Made by a program: the position numbers and the translations under genes. A model generated the notes under the pieces. The model did no database searches. It was not told the DNA's origin and was given only the letters and a program-made list of their open reading frames with translations. 64,000 nt of DNA from Phytopseudomonas straminea (lineage in GTDB: Bacteria > Pseudomonadota > Gammaproteobacteria > Pseudomonadales > Pseudomonadaceae), in assembly GCF_900112645.1 (NCBI RefSeq), contig NZ_FOMO01000003.1, forward strand, positions 124,001-188,000, written 5' to 3'. Shown piece after piece: positions 55,426 to 63,758 of the stretch (the stretch's first letter is position 1; every line of letters begins with the position of its first letter).

Positions 55426-55914
55426 ATGGGTTTTGAGCAATTAGCTGATCTACGTGACCGCCTGCGGGCTGAAAAGCAGCAGGTGAAGGCCGAGACGACC
55501 AAACCGCGCAAGCGCCAGCCTGCCTCGCCAAAGAAGGCTCAGGAGCAGGATCCTGCACTGGAAGCGATCTGGCGTTTGCAGAAGCACTTCCCGCTGGCCT
55601 TCCCGGTCAATCCTGCCCCAAAGGTTCCGCTCAAGGAAGGCATTCTCAAGGATGCCGAGCAGCATCTGGAGAAGCTGGGCATTACTCAGGAGCAGCTAAA
55701 GCTCGGCCTGGCATCCTGGTGCCGGGGCGGTCGCTACTGGGCCAGCATGGTCGAAGATGCGCCGCGCCTGGACTTGAACGGCCAGCCGGCCGGCACGGTG
55801 ACGGCGGCTCAGGCGCTGCATGCCAAGCAGCAGGCCAGACGCCAGCGCAGCCAGATGCGTCGTGCTCAGCAGAAGCCGAAAGAGCCGGCCGCCACTGCTG
55901 ACAGCGATGCCTGA
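55426..55914 (+). CDS. proQ: ProQ/FinO-domain RNA-binding protein
   Basis: A 162-residue protein. A basic linker (about 20-42) precedes the ProQ/FinO core (about 43-125), with WRLQKHFPLAFPVNPAPKVPLK, LGITQEQLKLGLASWCRGGRYW (split: LGITQEQLKL, GLASWCRGGRYW) and a basic C-terminal tail. It is a global small-RNA chaperone in relatives. The ribosome site is weak. The gene is monocistronic as far as can be seen. Confidence 0.9.
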   Translation: MGFEQLADLRDRLRAEKQQVKAETTKPRKRQPASPKKAQEQDPALEAIWRLQKHFPLAFPVNPAPKVPLKEGILKDAEQHLEKLGITQEQLKLGLASWCRGGRYWASMVEDAPRLDLNGQPAGTVTAAQALHAKQQARRQRSQMRRAQQKPKEPAATADSDA

Positions 55915-56025
55915 TAGCGCAGTCACTGCACACGCGGTTTTCCCGCGATAGCGAACGCTGCCAGGGCGAACGGCGCCAGCCTTACGCTCTGAACAGTGCT
56001 GCTGCCTTTACTGGAGCCGACCCCC

Positions 56026-56475
56026 ATGCTGCGTAAACTCGGCCTGTGCCTCAGCGCAATGCTTCTGCCGTTACTCACTGCCTGCACCGGCAAACCGTTG
56101 GAGCGCAAGGTGGTGTACGAGAACTCGGTTTACCACTGGCGTATCGAGCATGTGATCGTGCGTAACTTCCCGGCGGGCAGCCATCAGTACTTCGAAGTAT
56201 TCCTCAAGGATCGGCCGCTGGTATTGCCAGCGTCGGCCTTCAACGATCAGCGCGATATCGGGCAATTCATCGCCGCTGGTGGCTTCGATGTCGGGCACTG
56301 GCGCAACAAGTCGATCGTGGTGGCATTCGAGAATATTCAGGAGCGAGAAGGGCAGTCGCAGCGGCTGATCCGCTCGGTGATGATCACTCCGGATTTCACC
56401 GAGGGTGACGTGGTACTGACGGATATGTACACCCAACAGGAAGTGGTGGTGCAACGGGTCGAGCCGAGCCGCTGA
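56026..56475 (+). CDS. Hypothetical lipoprotein
   Basis: A 149-residue protein with a lipoprotein signal peptide ending LLTAC, lipidated at C20. The mature part is a small mixed alpha/beta domain with no recognised family (YHWRIEHVIVRNFPAGS, LVLPASAFNDQRDIGQF). The start at 56026 follows ctggag; an in-frame ATG 30 bases upstream would disturb the signal peptide. A hairpin (gccgagcc/ggctcggc) encloses the stop codon. Function unknown. Confidence 0.75.
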   Translation: MLRKLGLCLSAMLLPLLTACTGKPLERKVVYENSVYHWRIEHVIVRNFPAGSHQYFEVFLKDRPLVLPASAFNDQRDIGQFIAAGGFDVGHWRNKSIVVAFENIQEREGQSQRLIRSVMITPDFTEGDVVLTDMYTQQEVVVQRVEPSR

Positions 56476-56623
56476 CTTATGGCTCGGCCTGGCCCCGCAC
56501 CTGGATTCGTGTGTGCGGGCGTGCCGGTCGAGACTGGAAGGGCCGGCAGGGTCATTTAGCCGACCGGCTGACGGACGCTGCGCATCCCTACGCAGAGCGT
56601 TTGAATGCGCGGCTATGTCGGCC

Positions 56624-57664
56624 CTAGAACTGCGTGACGACCGTAACGCCAGTGGTTTCGAAACGATCCATATTCATCAGCGCGTCGATTGACTGCTCCA
56701 GGCTGATGGTTTTGCCGACCAGCTTCTCGGGCGCCAGTTTGCCGGAGGCGATCATTTCGATCATCGCGTCGTAGCGATGCGCTTGCATACCGTGGCTGCC
56801 GTAAATCTCCAGTTCGTGGGCGATGACCTTGCTCATCGGGATCGCCGGCTGGGCGTGATCGGCCAGCATTAGGCCAACCTGAACGTGCCGGCCGCGACGA
56901 CGCAGGTTGTTGATGGAGTTGAAGCAGGTGGTCGGGTGCCCCAGCGCATCGAGCGATACATGAGCGCCCCCGCGGGTAATCTCCATGACTGCCTCGGTTA
57001 CGTCCGCCACCTGGGTCGCATTAACCGTCGCCACGGCGCCCAGGGACCGAGCCAGCGCCAGCTTGTCGTCAGCGATATCGATCGCGATGACATTGGCACC
57101 GATGGCCTGGGCGATCATCACGGCCGATAGGCCCACACCGCCACAGCCGTGCACGGCTACCCATTGGCCGGCGCTGACCTTGCCCTGGTCGACGACCGCG
57201 CGAAATGAGGTGACGAAGCGGCAACCCAGGCTGGCGGCGGTTGCATAGTCCATGTGCTCAGGCAGTGCGACCAGGTTCAGGTCGGCCTGGTGGATGCCCA
57301 CATATTCCGCAAACGAGCCCCAATGGGTGAAACCTGGCTGGAACTGGGTGTGGCAGACCTGTTGGTTGCCGCTGTTGCATTCGGGGCAGGCGCCGCAACC
57401 ACCCACGAAAGGTACGGTTACCCGGTCGCCCACCTTCCACTTGGTTACATCACGACCCACCTCCGCCACGACGCCGGCCAACTCATGCCCCGGTATGTGC
57501 GGCAACTGGATGTCCGGGTCATGGCCTTTCCAGCCATGCCAGTCACTGCGGCACACACCCGTGCCTTTGACCTGAATGACCACGCCGTGGCGTTCCGTGC
57601 TGGGGTCGGCGACCGTCATCAGGCGTGGCGGCTGGGAAAATGCTTCGTAGACTACGGCTTTCAT
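56624..57664 (-). CDS. Zinc-dependent alcohol dehydrogenase
   Basis: A 346-residue medium-chain dehydrogenase. The catalytic zinc ligands are C38 and H60 (PGHELAG), the structural zinc is bound by C90, C93, C96 and C104, and the NAD(P) loop is [20 protein letters not shown] is typical of a subgroup acting on small or medium alcohols. A gagg site precedes the ATG. It is divergent from an Lrp/AsnC regulator that probably controls it. The substrate is unknown. Confidence 0.9.
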   Translation of the reverse strand: MKAVVYEAFSQPPRLMTVADPSTERHGVVIQVKGTGVCRSDWHGWKGHDPDIQLPHIPGHELAGVVAEVGRDVTKWKVGDRVTVPFVGGCGACPECNSGNQQVCHTQFQPGFTHWGSFAEYVGIHQADLNLVALPEHMDYATAASLGCRFVTSFRAVVDQGKVSAGQWVAVHGCGGVGLSAVMIAQAIGANVIAIDIADDKLALARSLGAVATVNATQVADVTEAVMEITRGGAHVSLDALGHPTTCFNSINNLRRRGRHVQVGLMLADHAQPAIPMSKVIAHELEIYGSHGMQAHRYDAMIEMIASGKLAPEKLVGKTISLEQSIDALMNMDRFETTGVTVVTQF

Positions 57665-57903
57665 GGAGCACCTCGGATTGAACGTTCAATGCGCGTCAGT
57701 CCCGTGCCGCTGGCTATGCAATAGCGAAGTAAGTGCAGCGGCGCGCTGACCGGTACGGCCAATCTGCCGCGCTGCATCTCGAGGGCTTGGGCTTTGCAGT
57801 CATTATGAATAAACGCCTTGAAATTACCTTTCAGAATGGGATTGACAGCTCACTGCGCGTGAAATGATCCTTCATCGATAGTCTTTATATGAAGGAAGCT
57901 GCC

Positions 57904-58386
57904 ATGCATGGCGCCGTTGATAAGGTGGATATTGCAATCTGTGACCGACTACAGCGCGATGGCAGGTTGTCGAACGTGAAGCTCTCGCAGCAAGTCGCCC
58001 TTAGTGAAGCATCGTGTTGGCGCAGGCAGAAGCGCCTGGAGGAATGTGGGGTTATCGAGGGGTACCAGGCCATTCTCAACCGAAAAAAGTTGGGGCTGGG
58101 CGTCATGGCTTTCGTACAGATTTCCTGCACCGATCACAGCGAAGAGGCCACTGCCCGGTTTGAAAGCATCATCGCTTGCGCACCGCAGGTACTCAGTTGC
58201 CACAACACCACTGGCGAGGCCGACTTCCTGCTTCAGGTGGTGGCGCGCGATCTGGACAGCTACAGCCGTTTCGTCGAGAAAGTACTGAGGGCGTTGCCAG
58301 GGGTCAGCAGCATTCGCTCCAACCTCTCATTGCGAGAAATGAAGACCACCAATCGGCTGCCGGCTGGCGAAATCCTGAGTATCTAG
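57904..58386 (+). CDS. Lrp/AsnC-family transcriptional regulator
   Basis: A 160-residue regulator. The N-terminal helix-turn-helix (DKVDIAICDRLQRDGRLS, LSQQVALSEASCWRRQKRLE) is followed by a RAM/AsnC ligand domain (about 65-150). The ATG at 57904 has gaaggaag upstream; an ATG five codons earlier lacks one. A short inverted repeat, tgaaa-ttacc-tttca (57819-57833), in the shared upstream region is a candidate site. It probably controls the divergent alcohol dehydrogenase. Confidence 0.88.
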   Translation: MHGAVDKVDIAICDRLQRDGRLSNVKLSQQVALSEASCWRRQKRLEECGVIEGYQAILNRKKLGLGVMAFVQISCTDHSEEATARFESIIACAPQVLSCHNTTGEADFLLQVVARDLDSYSRFVEKVLRALPGVSSIRSNLSLREMKTTNRLPAGEILSI

Positions 58387-58521
58387 AGCGGTCTGGTGGA
58401 AGACGGGACCGGCTTGCTCGTCGAACCTGGCTGACGGTCCGCCCAGCCAGTTTGCGACGGCCGTCCTTACGCTTTGCTGAAGGCGTACAGCGGAGTGCCC
58501 GGTCGATGACCCTCGCATGCT

Positions 58522-58743
58522 TCAGGCTTCGCTATGGCCCAGCACGTCGGCTTCGCGGGCGATGGCAAGGATGTTGGCCTTTGACTGCTTGCACAGGTGC
58601 GCTTCGATAGCGCGGATGATCTCGTCGGTGACAGTCGAGTTTTGTGCCGCCACCAGGGCTTCGAGGCGCGGAGCCATGCCGACGGGCAGGCATTTGAGAA
58701 TATCAGCGGCAATGTCTCGGACAGGGTGTTCGCTCAGATTCAT
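58522..58743 (-). CDS. Small hypothetical protein
   Basis: A 73-residue helical protein starting MNLSEHPVRDIAADIL, with ggaaga upstream of the ATG. The middle reads STVTDEIIRAIEAHL. No family is recognised. It stands alone between the Lrp gene and another small gene. Confidence 0.5.
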   Translation of the reverse strand: MNLSEHPVRDIAADILKCLPVGMAPRLEALVAAQNSTVTDEIIRAIEAHLCKQSKANILAIAREADVLGHSEA

Positions 58744-58942
58744 TGTTATGTCTTCCGTGAAATTGGCTGCAGGCACAGAAAAAATTGTGAAGGCGATCTA
58801 GCTCCGAGGTGGGCACTTCACAAATGGTTCCGATTTATTTTGCGCTTTGCCCAGTCATCAACCACGCTGAAGCCAACGCCGCGAAACAGTGGCGACTCTC
58901 AGCCTTAGTGTGCCTGTCGAAAATCCACGGAAAGGGTTATCC

Positions 58943-59161
58943 ATGAGCGCCAAACCAACCAATCGCCAACTCGCTGACTACCTGGGCCTCTCGGAAGAGG
59001 AGGTGGGTAGCTATCGGCTCGATTCCATTCGCGAGGGCAGCCACTGGCGGGTCGCTTTCGCCATCGAAACGCCAGAGCGCCTGCGCAGCAAACTGCCGGC
59101 CTGCCTGATGGTGGTGGTGCCGGGCAGCAGCCAGCCGGGCAGTGCGCTGCATCCTCATTGA
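58943..59161 (+). CDS. Small hypothetical protein
   Basis: A 72-residue protein starting MSAKPTNRQLADYLGLSEEE, with ggaaagg upstream of the ATG. The N-terminal half looks like a short helix-turn-helix-like segment, and the C-terminal half is beta-rich (WRVAFAIETPERL, CLMVVVPG). Not recognised. It converges on the LuxR gene. Confidence 0.5.
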   Translation: MSAKPTNRQLADYLGLSEEEVGSYRLDSIREGSHWRVAFAIETPERLRSKLPACLMVVVPGSSQPGSALHPH

Positions 59162-59185
59162 TCGCCGCCTGCAGGCTGAGCCGGG

Positions 59186-59968
59186 TCAGCCTCGCTGAGC
59201 CTGCAGGAACAGGGCGAACAACTCCGACTGCGACTTGATCCCCAGCTTGCTGTAGACGTGCTTGCGGTGCACCTTCACGGTCTCCGAGGAGATGGCCAGC
59301 TTGCGGGCCACCTCCTTGCTGGAATGGCCGGCGAGCATCAGGCGCACCACCTCCAGTTCGCGGCCGGTCAGCGCCGTTTCCACCTGATGGGCCATCTGCT
59401 CCAGACGCTCCTGCCACGGTGGTGCGGCGGCGGGCTCGCTCGGTTCGGGCTCGAAGCCCAGGCGCTGGCGCATCAGCGCCGCCACCCAGGGTTGCAGCAG
59501 CGAGAGCAGGGCGATCTGCTCCGGCAGGAAGCGTTGCCGTGAGCCCAGGGACAGGCACAGGGTGCGCGCGCCGGGCAGGGCAACGTTGAACTGCACCTCG
59601 TCGGCGACCACGTTGAGGCTGAAGTAACGCTGGTAGTAGTCCGTCTGCTCGAAGCACTCCGGCGCGACCTCACTCAGGCGCACCAGGCCTTCACGCGTGC
59701 TTTCGCGGCTGGCGATGTAGAAGGGGTCGAGCAGGTAGAGACCGTGCAGGTAGTCCTGGAACAGCAGATCCGGCGCGCCGTCGTTGCCGGGGCTCTCGGC
59801 CAGTACCTGGGGGCGCCCCTCGCTGAAGATCAGCGCCACCCAGCTGTCGTGGTGCACGTATTGCGCCAGGGTGCGGGCCAGGGTGCGCCAGAACGGCGGG
59901 CTGTGCAGCGCCTCGATGAGCTCGGCCACGCTGCGGTGGAAGGCGATGTCGTGCAAGGTCATGGTCAT
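59186..59968 (-). CDS. LuxR-family transcriptional regulator
   Basis: A 260-residue regulator. The N-terminal sensor-like region (about 1-165) has no receiver or autoinducer signature. The C-terminal LuxR helix-turn-helix (about 198-258) contains LTGRELEVVRLMLAGHSSKE and ISSETVKVHRKHVYSKLGI. It is divergent from the nitrilase-permease pair, so it is the likely activator of that unit. Confidence 0.88.
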   Translation of the reverse strand: MTMTLHDIAFHRSVAELIEALHSPPFWRTLARTLAQYVHHDSWVALIFSEGRPQVLAESPGNDGAPDLLFQDYLHGLYLLDPFYIASRESTREGLVRLSEVAPECFEQTDYYQRYFSLNVVADEVQFNVALPGARTLCLSLGSRQRFLPEQIALLSLLQPWVAALMRQRLGFEPEPSEPAAAPPWQERLEQMAHQVETALTGRELEVVRLMLAGHSSKEVARKLAISSETVKVHRKHVYSKLGIKSQSELFALFLQAQRG

Positions 59969-60107
59969 CTGTCTACCCCTGTGGGGTTACCCCGCGTGCG
60001 TGATTTCGCCTGGGTGGCTCAGCCTCCATACTCGAACCCCGGCGGATGGGTGTCGGCATTCTGTGTGCGCCCCCCGCGTGATGCAACAACAAGAACGGAG
60101 CCCCGTC

Positions 60108-60923
60108 ATGCAAGTCGAACTCGCTCAGCTCACCGGACGTGACGGTGACACGGCCCACAACCTCGCCCAGGCCCTGGAGGCCATCGCCTCGTGCCAGGCA
60201 GGTACGCGCCTGCTGGTGTTCCCGGAAACCTACCTGACCGGTTTCCCGACCGCAGACAATATCGCCGCGCTGGCCGAGCCGCTGGATGGCCCCAGCCTGA
60301 CCGCCATTGGCCAGGCCGCCGCCGCACGCGGACTGGCAGTGGCCATCGGCTTCGCCGAGAACGACGGCGGCACCTTCTACAACACCACGGTGCTGCTGGA
60401 CGGGCAGAACCTGCTGCTCAGCTACCGCAAGACCCATCTGTGGGCGTCCGACCGTGGCGTGTTCACCCCGGGTGATCGCTACGCCACGGCGCTGCTCGAC
60501 GGCGTGCGGGTCGGCATGCTGGTGTGCTTCGACATCGAGTTCCCGGAGAGCGCCCGAGCCCTGGGCGAGCTGGGCGCTGAACTGCTGATCGTCACCAACG
60601 GCAACATGGACCCCTACGGGCCGACGCACCGCACCGCGATCATGGCGCGGGCCATGGAGAACCAGGCCTACGCGGTGATGAGCAACCGCGTGGGCGAGGG
60701 CGACGGCGGCCTGGTGTTCGCCGGCGGCAGCGCGGTGGTCGACCCCAACGGCAGCCTGCTGCTGGAAGCCGGCCGCGAGCCGTGCCGGCAGAGCATCGTG
60801 CTGGACTTCCAGCGCCTGGCCGAGGCGCGCCGCGATTACCGCTACCTGGAAGAACGGCGCATGCCGCTGCCAGGCACGCGTGCCGACCATGCCAACGGCC
60901 TGCGTGAACTGCTGATTCCCTGA
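60108..60923 (+). CDS. Nitrilase-superfamily carbon-nitrogen hydrolase
   Basis: A 271-residue amidase-type enzyme with the complete Glu-Lys-Cys triad: E40 (VFPETYLTG), K108 (YRKTHLW) and C140 (LVCFDIEFPE). The spacing fits amidases such as N-carbamoylputrescine or omega-amidase rather than true nitrilases. cggag precedes the ATG; longer in-frame starts overlap the promoter region. An APC permease follows on the same strand, so the pair probably imports and hydrolyses a nitrogen compound. Confidence 0.88.
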   Translation: MQVELAQLTGRDGDTAHNLAQALEAIASCQAGTRLLVFPETYLTGFPTADNIAALAEPLDGPSLTAIGQAAAARGLAVAIGFAENDGGTFYNTTVLLDGQNLLLSYRKTHLWASDRGVFTPGDRYATALLDGVRVGMLVCFDIEFPESARALGELGAELLIVTNGNMDPYGPTHRTAIMARAMENQAYAVMSNRVGEGDGGLVFAGGSAVVDPNGSLLLEAGREPCRQSIVLDFQRLAEARRDYRYLEERRMPLPGTRADHANGLRELLIP

Positions 60924-61025
60924 TTGACCTGCCGGGCGCCACAGAAGCGCCCGCTGCGGCCCCGCCGCGTGCTTTTGCCGACTTCGGCTCTGCCATAACA
61001 ACGTATAAAACTGGAGTAGCAAGTA

Positions 61026-62348
61026 ATGGCTCGTCTGCAACGATCCCTTTCCCTGGGCGCGGTGGTGCTGTTCGGCATCGCCTACATGACGCCGATCATC
61101 GTGCTCGGCACCTTCGGCATTCTCGCCGAGATCACCCGCGGCGCCGTGCCGGCCGCCTACGTGGCCGCCTCGGTGGCGATGTTCTTCACCGCGCTCAGCT
61201 ATGCACGCATGGCCCGGTTGTTCCCGGTCGCCGGATCGGCCTACAGCTACGTGCGCCGCAGCATCAGCGATCACCTGGGCTTCATCGCCGGCTGGGCGGT
61301 GCTGCTCGACTACCTGTTCCTGCCCATGGCCATCTGGCTGATCGGTGCGGCCTACCTGCATTCGGCGTTCCCGCAATTGCCCCAGGCGCTGTGGGTGCTG
61401 ACCTTCATCGTGGTCACCAGCGCGATCAACGTGGTGGGGCTGCGCCTGGCCAAAGGCATCAACGGTGTGCTGATGCTGGTGCAGTTCCTGGTGCTGCTGG
61501 CCTTCGTGGCGCTGTGCGTGCACTACGTGCTGGGCGATGCCAGCAAGCCGCTATGGTCGCTGCAACCGTTCTTCGGTGAGGGCATGAACCTGAACCTGGT
61601 GATGGCCGGTGCAGCGGTCGCCTGCTATTCATTCCTGGGCTTCGATGCGGTCAGCACCCTGACCGAAGAAACCCACGACCCGGAGCGCACCATCCCGCGG
61701 GCGATCCTGCTGATCACCCTGATCGGCGGGTTGATCTTCGTGGCCACCGCCTATTTCGTGCAACTGGCTCATCCTTCGGTGGTGTTCCAGAGCAGCGACT
61801 CGGCAGCCTACGAAATCGCCCGCAATATCGGCGGCGACCTGTTCGTGTCGGTGTTCCTGATCGGCCTGATCGTCGGCCAGTTCACCTCCGGGCTGTCGGC
61901 CCAAGCCAGTGCCTCGCGGCTGATGTTCGCCATGGGCCGCGACGGCGTGCTGCCGCGCGCGCTGCTCGGCACCCTGAGCCCGCGTTTCGGCACGCCGGTG
62001 GGCGCTATCCTGGTGTGCGCCGTGGTGGCGCTGCTGGCCCTGAAACTGGACGTGACCACCTCGACCTCGTTCATCAACTTCGGCGCCTTCCTGGCGTTCT
62101 GCCTGGTCAACCTCTCGGTGATCGTCCACTTCGCCCGCCAACCCCAGGCGCGCGGCCCGCTGCAACTATTGCTCTGTGTGCTCTGCCCACTGATCGGCCT
62201 GCTGGCCACGCTGTGGCTGATGGCCAGCCTCGACCGCCTGGCGATCATGCTCGGCTGCGCCTGGCTGGTACTCGGCGGCCTCTACCTGACCTGGCTGACC
62301 GGCGGCTTCCGCCGTCAACCACCGCAGCTGCAGTTCGAAGCCGAGTAG
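61026..62348 (+). CDS. APC-family amino acid/polyamine permease
   Basis: A 440-residue transporter with 12 helices. LGAVVLFGIAYMTPIIVLGTFG near the N-terminus (split: LGAVVLFGIAYM, TPIIVLGTFG), the region FLGFDAVSTLTEETHDPERT and the absence of long loops are typical of the PuuP/YeeF-like APC group. The substrate is perhaps putrescine or another amine, given the amidase gene 102 bp upstream. tggag precedes the ATG. Confidence 0.88.
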   Translation: MARLQRSLSLGAVVLFGIAYMTPIIVLGTFGILAEITRGAVPAAYVAASVAMFFTALSYARMARLFPVAGSAYSYVRRSISDHLGFIAGWAVLLDYLFLPMAIWLIGAAYLHSAFPQLPQALWVLTFIVVTSAINVVGLRLAKGINGVLMLVQFLVLLAFVALCVHYVLGDASKPLWSLQPFFGEGMNLNLVMAGAAVACYSFLGFDAVSTLTEETHDPERTIPRAILLITLIGGLIFVATAYFVQLAHPSVVFQSSDSAAYEIARNIGGDLFVSVFLIGLIVGQFTSGLSAQASASRLMFAMGRDGVLPRALLGTLSPRFGTPVGAILVCAVVALLALKLDVTTSTSFINFGAFLAFCLVNLSVIVHFARQPQARGPLQLLLCVLCPLIGLLATLWLMASLDRLAIMLGCAWLVLGGLYLTWLTGGFRRQPPQLQFEAE

Positions 62349-62726
62349 AAACCAGGTGGTGCGAGCCGCCCTGGCAGGCGGCTCGTAGAGCGTGCACAAC
62401 CAGCGTCGGGCAAATCGCGCTTTCCGGACATCTGCGGGACCCTCCCGGCTGCCAGGGCAATAGCCAGGTGGTAGAGCAGGATCAATTCGCTCAGCAGCGT
62501 ACTGGCGCTATTGGTCAGCTCCGACTCTGGCATTCGCCGCAACAGCTTGGCCAGCGACACCGCCCGACACTCGACTGCTGCTTGCAACGAGCACTTGTCG
62601 GCCACATTGCAGGGTGAGGGGAGAGGGCAAGGCGTGGAAGTGGCTGCTATCGGCCCAAATCTGACTTATTGGTGTATGGGGACATCTGCCTCTTCCTTGC
62701 TCCGTGCTTGAAGAAAATGAGCCTTT
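62349..62726. other. Gap at the boundary to the AT-rich island
   Basis: About 380 bp with no convincing gene; short frames here lack ribosome sites and family features. Composition changes from GC-rich to clearly AT-rich around 62690-62760. No tRNA, direct repeat or integrase that would mark an attachment site was seen on this side. Confidence 0.5.
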
Positions 62727-62740
62727 TCATCCAGGCTCAT
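62711..62740 (-). terminator. Intrinsic terminator overlapping the RES gene end
   Basis: Read on the minus strand, atgagcc / ggctcat forms a hairpin followed by ttttctt. The RES stop codon (62727-62729) lies in its loop. Confidence 0.7.
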
Positions 62741-63758
62741 ACTCATGAAACGTTCTGTGAACTACATACTTCTTCGGCATCGCAGGGGTTAAATTGTCAC
62801 CATCAAAGAACACGAAATTTTTCCCACCTCCGAATGAACTATTGAAAATAATTCCATCGAACTTTGCTTCGCTCTTGATAAATTCGCAAAGGAACTGAGT
62901 AGGAATATAGTCTAAATTTCCATTTTCCGGCCGAATAGGCTTGGATAGTTCTTCGGAGAACAGCTCAAGAAGTCCAAGAAATCCTAATGCAGCGTATAAT
63001 TGCTCTTCCCCAAAAGCAGAGGCGGAACACAGTTTTCGTGGCGAGGTTAGATCTAAAACAGAGAGCTCCCGGACTGGAGTGATCTCAGAGACATATACAC
63101 AGCTTGAGTTGCTAGGCCTTACCTCGCTAATGCAGGTTAGTAGATCATCCGCAACATAAAGGTAAGGAATTCCAAGTGGGTTCGCCCTGCCTCCTGTAAC
63201 TCGCTCGCGAGGGGGGCAGCCCATTTGGTTAGCATCCAGCGGGACTTCCGATATTCTTGCTCTAAAGAAGCTCTCCCTCTCATTTACAGGGGTTTTTAGC
63301 TGCTCCAGAAGTTGAAATAGAACGGCTTCTGTGCCGTCGGTAGTTGACCTGCTGAACAGGGATGAGTGAATGGTTGCCTTTGGAAAGAAGCGATTTTTAT
63401 GTTTAAGCTCAAGCTTGAACTCTTCCCACTGATCCATGTATGTGGCGATATTGAATTCAAACTGAAATCGCCGATCGGCGGCACCTTCTCCAAATATATC
63501 GACGATTAACTCTAATGGTTTTCGGACTTGCGCGCTAAAAAGTCCGTAAAGTTCCAGGATTTCAGGAAATGGATGGCCATCTTTATCTGCATATAAGCCG
63601 TAAGTAAACAGCTCAAGCTTATCGGTTAAGGCTCTCGGATCTATACAGGAAACCTGATTGGTTCCGCAATAACTACAGCGACTAATCTCTCCTTCAGAAA
63701 TGATCTTTGCTACAATTACGGAGTCTTGAAAGCATCGAACGCAGCATCTAGGCATCAT
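62727..63758 (-). CDS. Zinc-ribbon RES-domain protein (putative NAD+-degrading toxin)
   Basis: A 343-residue protein. The N-terminal zinc ribbon has C5/C6-x-x-C9 and C28-x-x-C31. A middle helical region (about 40-160) could be the HEPN-like domain known in front of some RES domains. The C-terminal RES domain (about 163-335) has FFRAR (R166/R168), GRANPLGIPYLYVADD with R191 and Y199/Y201, SEVRP with E212, and DGIIFNSS with S307/S308. RES toxins such as MbcT and ParT attack NAD+ or modify targets with it. Codon use (many AAA, ATA, TTA) differs sharply from its neighbours. It directly follows another gene on its strand. Confidence 0.82.
   Translation of the reverse strand: MMPRCCVRCFQDSVIVAKIISEGEISRCSYCGTNQVSCIDPRALTDKLELFTYGLYADKDGHPFPEILELYGLFSAQVRKPLELIVDIFGEGAADRRFQFEFNIATYMDQWEEFKLELKHKNRFFPKATIHSSLFSRSTTDGTEAVLFQLLEQLKTPVNERESFFRARISEVPLDANQMGCPPRERVTGGRANPLGIPYLYVADDLLTCISEVRPSNSSCVYVSEITPVRELSVLDLTSPRKLCSASAFGEEQLYAALGFLGLLELFSEELSKPIRPENGNLDYIPTQFLCEFIKSEAKFDGIIFNSSFGGGKNFVFFDGDNLTPAMPKKYVVHRTFHEYEPG

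Noticed and set aside
62315..62605. Minus-strand frame of 96 codons after the permease gene
   Set aside because: It overlaps the permease 3' end, lacks a ribosome site and shows no recognisable domain.
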